Part shown: positions 1 through 10,400 of the stretch, one piece after another
Position numbering within the stretch: the stretch's first letter is position 1
Layout: every line of letters starts with the position of its first letter
Position numbers and translations under genes: made by a program
NCBI RefSeq assembly: GCF_027409185.1
Contig: NC_084462.1
Coordinates: forward strand, 20,311,577-20,375,576
Direction of reading: 5' to 3'
Length of the DNA stretch: 64,000 nt
Source: Cynocephalus volans
Taxonomy: Eukaryota > Chordata > Mammalia > Dermoptera > Cynocephalidae
The notes under the pieces: model-generated
What the model was told of the DNA's origin: nothing
The model's database searches: none
The model's input: only the letters and a program-made list of their open reading frames with translations

Positions 1-639
1 GAGAAAACCTTAGCTAGGATTATTCCTGAGTAAGCCAGCAGCAAACCAGAATCAACAGCCTAATATAAAGTCTGGCAGCAGGGCTGTAGGAGCCCTAGTA
101 CTGGAGACCTCTTGGCTGATGGCTCTTCTCACAACTCTTGAACAGCTGGGGCCTCCTTGCTGTCAGCTCTCCCCACCTGCAGGGACACAGAAAACTAGGG
201 AGGCAGCTGCAGCCCTCCTGGCCAGATCAAACCTCTCTCAGAAGCCCTGCTTACTCTCCTGGTTGGTGGCCTTTCCTCATGAGAGGTCTTCAAATGCTGC
301 ACTCCCCCAAATAAACTGCCACAGCCAAATTCTCTCCAGGCATTCTTCCTTTTGACTCCAAAATTCAAATTAGATGAGAATTCAAATTCTGGGTGCTCAT
401 CTAATTTCCTGCTCAATAGCAGAGGGCAAACTCCAGGAACAGCATGCTCGTGAGGGGAAGCTGAGGCCCTGGTTACAGGGAACAGCAGAAAGGAAGACCC
501 AGACCTGCCACAGAGGGGAGGAGAGCGAAAATGCTGCCCCCAGGAAGAGAAAATAGTTACATCTACCGCCTTTACCCACAACCATCCAAGTAACACTGCT
601 TCTAAAGCTAAACAAAGTGCAGAGACATGAAAAATTCTG

Positions 640-1300
640 AGGTAAAAGAGCTTTGCATAAGTTCACAGAAACAGAAAGTCAAATAACAGTTGCCAGGAGC
701 TGGAGAGAGGGAGGAATGGAGAGTTATTGTTTAGTAGGTGCAGAGGTTCAGTTTGTGAAGATGGAAAGTTCTGGGGATGGTTGGTTGTGATGGCTGCATG
801 ACACTGTCAATGCACAATCCACTGCATTAATGCAAGCCCAAACTTATTGGGCCTATTAGGATTTCTGAGGCAATATATACTTCATTTATAAATTTGAATT
901 ACTTACCCTTTGTCCAAGCTCCTGAACTGTACATTCAGAAATGGCTAAAACAGTAAACTTTACGCTATATGTATTTTAGCTGTATGAACTGATGATGATC
1001 CAAGATATAACATCAAGGAAAAAAAGCAAAGCACGTGTAGGAAAGAAGGGGATAGGGGACAACATTCATGTATCTCATCTGTGCAAAAGAAACACAGAAG
1101 CGATAAACAAGAACTAATGAGACTGGTTTAACCACAGGGGTGGGTGGCGACAGGTGGAGAGAAGGGGGATTGGGAGCAGGCAGGAGGGATGAAGGAGGGA
1201 CACTTCTCCACGTGCACCCATCTGTGCAGCACTGATGCGTAGAACTAGATAGTAAGGGTTCACATACCAAAAAAAAACAAATAAATAAAATCAACTAGGA
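640..1300 (+). mobile_element. Old L1 3'-end pieces
   Basis: AACAGAAAGTCAAATAACAG, GTTGCCAGGAGCTGG, GATGGTTGGTTGTGATGGCTG and AATGGCTAAAACAGTAAACTT follow the common L1M 3' UTR order. A second segment from about 1010 ends in an A-rich AACAAATAAATAAAA tail near 1290. Confidence 0.5.
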
Positions 1301-1738
1301 TGTGGGGTGAACACAAAATGAAATATTAAACAGTAACACATGAACCTACTACAAATGAGGAGGTGGAGAAGAAAAGAACCATCCTATGTAACTTTGGAAA
1401 ACAGTCATTTTGACTGCATACTGTGAAGCTAAAGACAAAAAACTGTACATAATAATATACCCCAATGAGTAAATTTATTTCTCACAGGGATATGGATTAG
1501 CAATTCTGCAACTGCTTCACGCATACACCAGGCTGGAACAAATCGGTAAACGTGTTGTGGATAAAGAGAGCCAGGTTTCTCACTGACGGAGAAAGAAGTT
1601 ACAAGTGAGGAAGGGCCAGGCTACAGTGAGCTCTGTGATGTTGGGCTGGAATCAGAGGGATTGGTATGAACTTCTTATTTTTAATATAAATGTAAATGGA
1701 CAGATAGAGAAATAAATACAGCTCTGTGTGTGCTAATA

Positions 1739-1820
1739 TGGAGGTATTTCAAAAAGTTCGTGGAAAAGTAGAATTAAAAGATAATATGAATCTTTCTGCA
1801 AACTTTTTGAAGACCCCTCA
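1739..1820. mobile_element. Short mariner-like inverted-repeat element (MITE)
   Basis: 82-bp near palindrome. The left end TGGAGGTATTTCAAAAAG pairs with the right end, whose reverse complement is TGAGGGGTCTTCAAAAAG. It is flanked by TA on both sides, as expected for Tc1/mariner insertion. Confidence 0.6.
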
Positions 1821-1839
1821 TATGCACAGATAGATTTCC

Positions 1840-2334
1840 TACCTCTGTCCACTCAGAGGACCTAGAGGCAGTGACAGACACTCCAGTGGCAATGAGCACA
1901 CCCCCTGCCCGGATCTTCGTTTCTAAATGTTACTCTCCAATAAAAGGAACCAGATTGCTTGGAGAAATGGCTGATTTCAGGGATGGGGTGGCAAAAGTAC
2001 AAGATGAGCTTGGAACATCTTGTAGTGCCAGAAGTTAAGGAAGAGCTCAAAAAAAGAAAGGGGCATGTTCAAGAGGCACAGGACCCAATGTGAGAGACAG
2101 TCCAGTGGCTGAATCTGGGATAATTTCAACAACATAAACAGTGAGAGTAGAGACTATACCCATTGAATAAAATAAATGTCCAAGAATCCATACTGATATC
2201 TGATATAAGTAAATAACTGAATAAACAAATGGGGAGAAGAGACAGGTCTTTCTCACAGTAGAGTTCCAGTTATATGTAAAAAGAATGAAGGAAACAGAAA
2301 ATCATTAGGCAAATATCACAGTAATAACTCTGTT
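1840..2334 (+). mobile_element. L1M 3' UTR, left half (split by MaLR LTR)
   Basis: Purine-rich L1M-like 3' UTR sequence that appears to resume after the MaLR LTR at 3046. Assigned by general resemblance and by continuity with the clearer right half. Confidence 0.4.
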
Positions 2335-2388
2335 ATGAACTGCATGTTTCCGCCCCTCCAAAATTCCTATGTTGAAACCCTAACCCCC

Positions 2389-2557
2389 GGGCCAGCCCGT
2401 GGTTCACTCGGGAGAGTGTGGTGCTGAGAACACCAAGGCCCCGGGTTCGGATCCTATATAGGGATGGCTGGTTGGCTCACTGGTTGAGTGTGGTGCTGAC
2501 AACACCAGGCCAAGGGTTGAGATCCCCTTACCGGTCATCTTTAAAAAAAAAAAGAAA
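2389..2557 (+). repeat. t-SINE, type A dimer
   Basis: Two tRNA-like units and an A-tail. A perfect 15-bp TSD GAAACCCTAACCCCC (2374-2388, 2558-2572) is drawn from the host MaLR LTR. Confidence 0.9.
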
Positions 2558-2751
2558 GAAACCCTAACCCCCAATGGGAGGGACAGAAACGTGCTGCACA
2601 TAACAAGCAGTTATGAGAGGTCATGAGGAGCCTTCATGATGGGATTAGTGCCCCTATAAAAAGAGATAAAGACTAGAGCACTCTCTCTCTCCACAAGAAG
2701 GTGGCTGCCTGCAAACCAGGAGGTAGGCCCTCATCAGAAACCTTGATCTTG

Positions 2752-2932
2752 GGCCGACCCCGTGGCGCACTCGGGAGAGTGCGGCACTGGGAGCGCAGCA
2801 GTGCTCCCGCTGAGGGTTCGGATCCTATATAAGGATGGCCGGTGTGCTCACTGGCTGAGCGCGGTGCGGCCGATCACAAAAATGACCAAAAAAAAAAAAA
2901 AAAAAAGTATTAAAAAAAAAAAAAAAAAAAAA
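2752..2932 (+). repeat. t-SINE, type B
   Basis: Starts GGCCGACCCCGTGGCGCAC. TSD GAAACCTTGATCTTG versus GAAACCTCGATCTTG (2737-2751, 2933-2947), one mismatch. The second half is short and ends in a long A-run. Confidence 0.88.
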
Positions 2933-3046
2933 GAAACCTCGATCTTGCACTTTCCAGCCTCCAGAACTGTGAAAAATAAATGTCTGTTTTTTAAGCCACT
3001 GAGTCTACGGTATCCTTGTTACAGTAGCCCGAGCAGACTAAGACAA

Positions 3047-3840
3047 GACCCATCAATGGATGCTAAAATTACTGGGCAAAGTAGGATGAGAAACAGGGTA
3101 TTCACATACTCTTGAAGTATCGCCCCACAAGATACTCATTAATTAGAAAAGGAACAATAGTAACTTCATGGCAGAGAAACCTGGTAGACACCACCTTATC
3201 AGTGATCAAGGTTAGCATCACCAGTAATGAGATATCATAATACCACGTAGACTTAACACACCAAGGAGGACACAACATCTCCTCTGTGGTTTTCTTGCCA
3301 AAATTGCAAAACTTCAATCTAAACATAAGAAAACATCAAACTCAGATTGAGGGACACTCTACAAAACAACTGACCAGTGCTCTTCAAGAGTGTCAAGGTC
3401 ACAAAAGACAAGGAAAGACTCAGGAGCTGTCACAGATGAGAGAAGCTACAGAGACAGACAACTAAACACAAGGAGGGGGCTGTCCAGTTAGCCCAGCTGG
3501 TTAAAGCATGGTGCAGATAACACCAAAGTCCAGGGTTTGATTCCTGTACCAGTCAGCCACCAAAACACACACACACACACACACACAAAAAAAAAAAAAA
3601 ACACAAGGAGGGGCTCTGAATAGACCCTTAAACAGAAAAAGGGCACTTGTGGGAAAAGTGACAAAACTCTGAGATCACTAAGCTGGTTAGAAGTACCGCA
3701 CTGCAAATTCCACCTTTTGATAACATACTGTGGGTCGGCTTAACGTCACATTAGGGGAAGTTGGGTTAAAGGTATTTGGGAACTCTAATACTTTTTCATT
3801 TTTTGCAACTTTTCTAAAATTATTTTAAAATAAAAAGTTA
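3047..3840 (+). mobile_element. L1M 3' UTR, right half
   Basis: Contains GTATCGCCCCACAAGATACT, CACAACATCTCCTCTGTGG, CTGTCACAGATGAGAGAAGC and the typical L1M end TTTTGCAACTTTTCTAAAATTATTTTAAAATAAAAAG (two parts of one motif, 3793-3838). A type I SINE at 3479-3598 splits it. Confidence 0.6.
3479..3598 (+). repeat. t-SINE, type I monomer with CA-rich tail
   Basis: tRNA-Ile-like body with the tail (CA)n then A-run. TSD AAACACAAGGAGGGG (3464-3478, 3599-3613). Confidence 0.85.
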
Positions 3841-4195
3841 GGGAGGAAACAAATTCAGGGGTTTGTATTTTATACACTAAAGAAAAATTTATGATAAAAT
3901 GCAGACAAATAAAGAATACTTTTGTACTTGGGAGAAAGGGGCTTGAACGCTCTAGCACATTCACCATGTCGCCGGGACAATGCCCAGGGAGATATAGTGC
4001 TGCTACAGAAGACCAAACCCTCTGCTCTCATTCCATTACTGCCCAGTGTTCTTTAACTCCTTGACATCACTGGAAGGCACTCAGAGAAGCCGGAGGAGCA
4101 GCAACCCAGATCCCTTTGGGACCAGGTCGTGGGGTGGTGGTTCCATCCAAGGCCTTCTGGCCAACCCCAAGGCCGTGCCCAGCCACGCCACTCAC

Positions 4196-4414
4196 CTGCG
4201 GAGAAGTGACTGCTGCAGGCTCTTGCAGGTGGCGAGGGACTCCCCGGTGAACAAGTGACACACAACAACATGCAGGCAGCGGGCCATGAAGGCCAGCACA
4301 GCGTCAGGCTGCAGGGTGCCGCTGCGGGAGACCAGGCACAGGCGCTGCAGGGAGGGGCACTGGCCTAGCGCCTGGAAGAACTGGGCGTTGGCACTGAAGT
4401 AGGGCTGCTCCAGC
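4196..4414 (-). CDS. FBXL18: FBXL18 coding exon 4 (C-terminal repeats)
   Basis: 219 nt, acceptor CCCACAG before GCTGGAG, completing Arg and continuing LEQPYFSANAQFFQAL. The donor is CGCAG/GTGAG at 4195. The last two bases (AG) begin a Ser codon, matching the LLRS junction of the human protein. The exon ends ATCKSLQQSLLR. Confidence 0.95.
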
Positions 4415-7400
4415 CTGTGGGGAGAGAGGACGGCATGAAATCCCCATGGAGGGACCCTGCACACCATGCTGTGAGTGGGGGCCTCCTGGTTTGGGGCCTG
4501 ACCCAGCTGTGCCCATACCTGTCTACACCACAAACCCCTGGAGGGCTAAGGGACTACTCAGAGCCCTGGGGTCTCCCTGGGAGATCCTGATTTGGGGGAC
4601 CCATTGGGCCTGATGCAACCAGCCTGCCACTGTCTCCAGACCCAGCTAAGGACACTGGCTCAAGGTCACCAACCTCTTTGCCCACAGCCCATCTCAGGTT
4701 CACCATGCTCCCAGAGCACAATCCTCACCCCACAGACGCCATTTAATGAATTTCATCCTTAAGGACACAGGGGAAGAGTCCCAATGGCCATGAGCAGAGC
4801 AGATGCCTCTCAGGGATATAAAGGTGGCCATGTGGAGTTTTAATTCACCCTCACCAAAGAAAAGATAGTCACCTAAGTCAGGCAGAGCCCAGACAGCTAA
4901 CAAGTGGCATTCCTATTATCGATTTGAATTTTTAGCTCATTTTTCTCAAGAAAAATGTTTGAACACACTACTGGGATCTATCTTTAAGGTAAGCATCCCT
5001 TTTCAGATCTGAAAGTGGGAAAATGGGAAAAAGATACTGGAAGCACCATTACTGTTGAGCTGCACAGTCACCGTGGCTGTTCCCAGAGCAGCGAGGAAAC
5101 ACTGGGACCAGACCACAGGGGATAAAAATAGGAAGGAGGCTGAGGATGGTTGCTGGACGCCTCAGCCACCAGGTGGCGATGCAGGTCTGCACTACCCGCC
5201 TAAGATCTCCCCTAGACCTCCTGTGTGTGGGTGTGGATGTGCGTGTGCGCACGCGTGCACACGTGTGATTGCATGTGTGTCTGCATGTATATACACACAC
5301 ACTTTAAACCTTTTTTCAGCTCAGCAGACACTTCCAGATTCTTCTGCCCTGAAAAGAGTCACAGGTGTTCAGGGTGGGGGCAGGCCTGGTGGAAGAGTGT
5401 CTTGTCCACTCGTGGGGGTGGGCAGCAGGTCCAAACCTTCCACCAGCTCCAAACCTTCCACCAGCTCCCCGCCCCCTGGCACAATGTGCAGGAGGGGCCC
5501 AGTATACCACCCAGGATGGTTGGCAGAACTGACCTAAGGGGAGGGGCCCACAGCATCTGCAGGTAGGGCAGAGGATGGGGAAAAGAGATACACTGCAATT
5601 GGCCCCAGCTTAGGAGGCCCGTGGTCCTTCCTCTCCTCATCCCTCGTCCTTCCCACCAATGAGAATCTGGCCTCCAAATCCCGCTGAGGGGTGACTTGGG
5701 TCTCCCCGTGAATCTGTGGATACAAGACAGCACTAAGATCACAGTGGGGCAGGGAACCTCTCTGCTGGCCACCCGAGCAGCACCCAGGCCTCAAAGGTGT
5801 TCCAGGGACAGCACGCCAGGGACTGGCTCTGATATAGCTCTTACTTCCGCCCAGACACTGCCCTGGTTCTGAGGTCACAGCATCCCAGAGTGACTCAGGG
5901 TAACGCTCTCCCCGTCCCTCCACCACAAGGCAGGGCTTAATCAATCTTGCCCTTTTCTGCCCGACCTGTAATCCTCTCACTACCAAGGTAGGCCACGAAT
6001 CCAGAGCCGTGAGGGCCCCAGCCAAAACGACTTGTTCCTGCACCACTTCCTCCCACCAGGAGCCTGGCTGGCATAAAGCTTGGGTTCATGATGGTGAGAA
6101 CATGATGGCTGACAGCAGCCAGCTGGCCAGCCTGAGGTCCCAAGGTCTGTCATCTCAGGAACATTCCACCAAGAAGCGCGGGAGCCCTGGCAGCTCTGGC
6201 AGTGCAGGGAGGCAGCCTAGAGAACAGTGTGCCCGGCCCCTGGGTCCAGAACATCATTTCCTCTGTGCAGCTCCTGCCCACAGGCCAGTGAGTGCCACCT
6301 GCTCCTTTCACTCCAGCTTCCCTGGGCCCGCTTGCCACAGAAGGCAGGAATCCAGAGGAACGGAGCCATTTGGCTGCATTCTAGAAACTGGTGTTTGTTC
6401 TGAACAGGCAGTACCCAGCTCAGAGCAGACATGGTTCTCGGTGGCTGTTGGGCACAGGCTCGATTTATGAACAGAGGTGCCATTATGAGCAGCAGTCCAG
6501 TTCTCAGGTCGCCCTACAAAACTTACTCATCCCAAGTCCCATGGGCCTCCCCACAATGCAAGCACGGCCCTGCTCCTGGGGAAGATGCTCTGTCACAGGA
6601 TCACATCCCACACCCTGGAGTCCACTCAGTGACCCCTAAATCCTGCTGCGCTGCCACATTCAATGCCCACTCGTCTCATGTGGCAGGAAACACTCCCAGC
6701 TGCGCACAAACTGGCTGTATGACCTGGGCAAGTTCATTAACACTGAGCCTTCCTTTCCTCATCCGCAAAGTGGGAAAACAGTAGCTACACTCATGGGGTT
6801 GTTGAGAACATCAGAGGGGTCAACACCTGTGGAAAGCTCGTAGAAAGCACCGGCAGACATCACCTGAGCTCAAAGGTACACTCCAACCACGGTGCGGCCC
6901 TCCCCCACCTTCAGCCCCCCGTACTCCTCCCCGCCCCCCTCCAGGGCCTCCTTCACCGACAGCTCCTGCTCAGTCTCTTCTGCTGATTCTTCCTCCTCTT
7001 CCTGACTAGTTTTCATCAGGTGGGCCATGGCCCAATCTGTGGGCTCATCAGTTCCATGGCCATCTGCCATCTACATGCTGAGGACTCCAGAACGACTCCC
7101 TCAGGCCAGCCCTCGCCCTGGGCTGGCAGCTCAGGTCCCTCTGGATTTGAGGCCAGGGCTGGCAGCTCAGGTCCCTCTGGACTTGAGGCCAGGGCTGGAG
7201 GGAGCCTGCTGGGTTTCACTACATGCCTTTTAGTACTCTGGCTTTTTAAATTAGGAGAATGTAGTAGTTTATTCTACCTTCACCAGTTCCTGTTTTTGTC
7301 AAACACTCCCTGATAATGACCAAATGGTTTGGCTGTGGTACAGTCAGAAAAAGAGCGAGGTTTAATGTGCCAGCAAGCAACAAACTGACGGCTACACTGA

Positions 7401-10400
7401 CAGACCCAGAAAGCCCTCGGCTCAGAGTTTAATCAAGTTAGAACTCAAATGCTCGCTTGGGCTCCCCGAATTTAGGAATTATTTGATTCCCAATCACAGG
7501 AAGTGAACAGGGTGACAGGGTAGCAAACTCTGGATGGCTTTTCATTTGCTAAATGTATTTTGTGATGCATTTGCAGCTTCAAGACCATGCATCAGCACTC
7601 CAGGAAAGGCCAGGAATGTGACAGTCAAGGCACAGAAATAAACAAGATGGCAGGAGACACAGGATGAGATGAACCAGCAAGAAAAGTGGGAGCTGATGCC
7701 TGGATGGCTGCAGAGAGAGGCACAGACGAGGAGAAAGGCATCTGCACCCCTCAGAAGTCAGAAAGTCTCCTAACAGGAGCAAAGGGGCTGACTGCTGTGT
7801 TCAGAGCCTGGAACTCTTGGATATGTGTGGCTACGACATTTTCCCTTCATGCAGAAAGGAAGCCCCAAATTTACATTAACTTTGACTCAAATTTTGAACC
7901 CAGGGGGATTCTGAAAACTCAGCAGTGTGGTTCTGAAAGCACCCGTAACTGGGGTGCACAGTATCAGAGCGTGATCTGAGACATGGCTCTGCGTTTGCTC
8001 AGCTGCCGATAGAAGCTGCACATTCAGGGTGTGTTGATGCAACAGGGCAGGAAACACAGGTTTCTAGCAATCTGCTCTGCCATTTGGAGGCCCAGGATTG
8101 ATCCTGAGCTTCTTGACCCAACACTAACAGGAACTCAGAAGCCTCAGCAGGGCTGTGCTTGGAGGAGGAGGTGAGGGAGGGCAGCAGCTGCCTGGCTGAG
8201 CCACTCTGGGAGGCTCCAGGGTGTGAGCGGCAAAGCACTCTGGAGGCTTCCACTCAGTTCTGGCCCATTTCCTGTCATGTCGAAGCCTTCAGAGGGAGAG
8301 AGTGGAGGTTTACAAAGGACACACTTGTCTCCACTCAGCGAGGCTCGAGGGCCAAGGTCAAGTTCTGGCTTTGGATTAGGTGAGACTCAGCTCCTCCCCT
8401 GAGCTTCCATGGCTTCATCTGTGAAATGGGAATGAAGATACCAATCTCATCAGATTGTGGAGATCACTGGTACAGTGCCCAGCCCACAGCAAAGGGCACC
8501 ACGTGAACACTAACTGTTCTGAGGACAATGACACACATGCCCCAAAAAAAGCCCCTTAGGCTGAGACATGACTTCATGTCCCTGGTGTTGCTCCCTACTC
8601 ATCCACCCAAGCTAAGGACCCACAGAGAGACCAGCCAATTTATCTAAGCCCTGCCTCCACTCTCTCCCCGGACCTGAATCCCTTGTAGAGCTGAGGCTCA
8701 CTGCCTTCACTACATTTTGGGTAATTTTGCAAGATCAGATCTATCTGCCAAGATTTTCAAATATGTCTTAAGTTAACAAATTCTTATCTTTTAAATATTG
8801 GGACCTCATGAGAACACCCTTAGCTTCATAGCATGATTCAGTGCGAATCCATTTCAAGCTTGGCTGTGGCTTGTGGGTTCTACTTCCTTCCACTCTCTTG
8901 GATCAGTCCTGCCTCCCTGCTCCAGGCCACCATCGTCCTCCAGGAGTATGTGGTCGCCACTCTGAGCCAGTCACTCTGTCTTCTCCACCCTGTCCCCCTC
9001 CAGTCCACATGGGATGCCAGCAGATCACCCCCCTCCTGCTTAAAGTCCTTCGGCACCGTCACCTGCCTGCCTCTCCTACCTCATCTTCCCTACTCTTTTC
9101 CACCTCCCGCTGTGCCTTGGCCACCCTGAACCAATTGGCTTTTGGGCACATTTTCAAGCCTCTGGAGCTTTTGCCCATGCTGCTTACTGTTTCAGAAGGC
9201 CTTGGCCCCACATCCCCTGGGTAACTACCATACATCCTTTGAGAAGTGCAAAGTTGGGTCAGAACGCCCTGAGTTCGAACCTGCCTCCCCCACGTACCAG
9301 CTCTGCTGTATGGAAATAACAGCCACCTTGCAAGACCATTACAAGGATTAAATAAGATTATACAACAACAGCATCGTATAGAGCACTCACTCAATAACTA
9401 CAAGAAATAATGATGCTAAGCTTAGGTACTCCACCAACTGCACCCCACTGGGGCTCTGCTAGATACTTCCCCAAAGCCTGCCTGAGCACTGTATTGTACA
9501 CAGTGAGGCCCCCACCCCCAGCCTCTGAGCTCAAGACACCTGTGTTGTGTCCTTCTCTGAGCTCCACCACCAGCAGGCCCAGTGCAGGTCTGCAAATGCA
9601 TGCTACTCGTTTTCCCTCTGCCAGCCTCTAAGGGCCTCCAGAGAGCCAGCAGAGGCCACAGTGGTGTCACCAGGGCCCCTCACCTGAGGTCCTTCAGCCG
9701 CTTGCAGTGCTGCAACATGTCTGAGAGGGCGGGCATATAGACCACCTTCCCCATCATGCCCAGGTTGGCCAGCGACAGGGACTGGAGCTGTTGGCACTGC
9801 AGGCCGATGCTGACCAGCCCAGAGCCTGTCAGGACACTGGGCAGCTGGGCTAGCGTCAGATGCCGCAGGAAGGCCAGCTGTCCAATAGCAGCCACCTCTG
9901 AGTCCCCGACATTTTGCGCCCGGCTGCAGGGCGGGAGGGAGTTACGGATGGCAGGCTCGTTGCGTGGCATGGCAGAGGAGAAATTGGACCCGATCAGCTC
10001 AAGGTGTTCCAGAAAAGGCAGGTTCTTCAGCAGAGACCAGAACACAGAGGAAGGCTGGGGGACTGTCTGGCCCGAGAAGGGGCTGGGGTAGGACTGCACG
10101 CCAATGCGCACCTTCTTGCCAAAGCCGCGGGGCACAGCATGCATCACAGGCTGGGCAGGCGCGCGGTCAGCCCGTGGCGCTGAGTCAGCGATGGAGCAGA
10201 CAGGCAGGGAGAGGGAGCGCAGGTGGCGCAGCCGAGCCAGGAGCTGGCAAAGGTGCCTGCCCAGGCCCTCGGAGCTGTGGTGGTGGGCAGCCGAGAGGTT
10301 CAGATGCCGCAGGTTGCAGCAGGACACCACCAGCGTCTCCAGGATGCTACTATCAATATCATCCTCTGCCTTGCGGAGCAGCGAGTCCGGAGAGAGGCAG

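Larger units (their letters stand above)
2335..3046 (+). mobile_element. MaLR (MLT1/MST-like) LTR, interrupted by two SINEs
   Basis: Diagnostic segments in order: CCAAAATTCCTATGTTGAAACCC, CCTAACCCCCAATGGGAG, GGTCATGAGGAGCC, GGGATTAGTGCCCCTATAA, CTTTCCAGCCTCCAGAACTG and the end GCCCGAGCAGACTAAGACA. These follow the recalled MaLR LTR consensus. SINEs at 2389-2557 and 2752-2932 split it. Confidence 0.75.
1..4195. other. FBXL18 intron 4 (partial) and its contents
   Basis: Continues the FBXL18 transcript beyond exon 4. Mostly L1M relics, a MaLR LTR, a MITE and three t-SINEs. At 1-640 and 3840-4195 nothing was recognised. No reading frame resembles the missing FBXL18 C-terminus. Confidence 0.8.
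4415..9683. other. FBXL18 intron 3
   Basis: Mostly unique DNA holding MIR589, two MIRs, a 36-bp tandem repeat and a Z-DNA-prone tract. Unusually there is no t-SINE in the whole 5.3 kb. L2-like sequence may cover about 8880-9240. Nothing else was identified. Confidence 0.75.
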
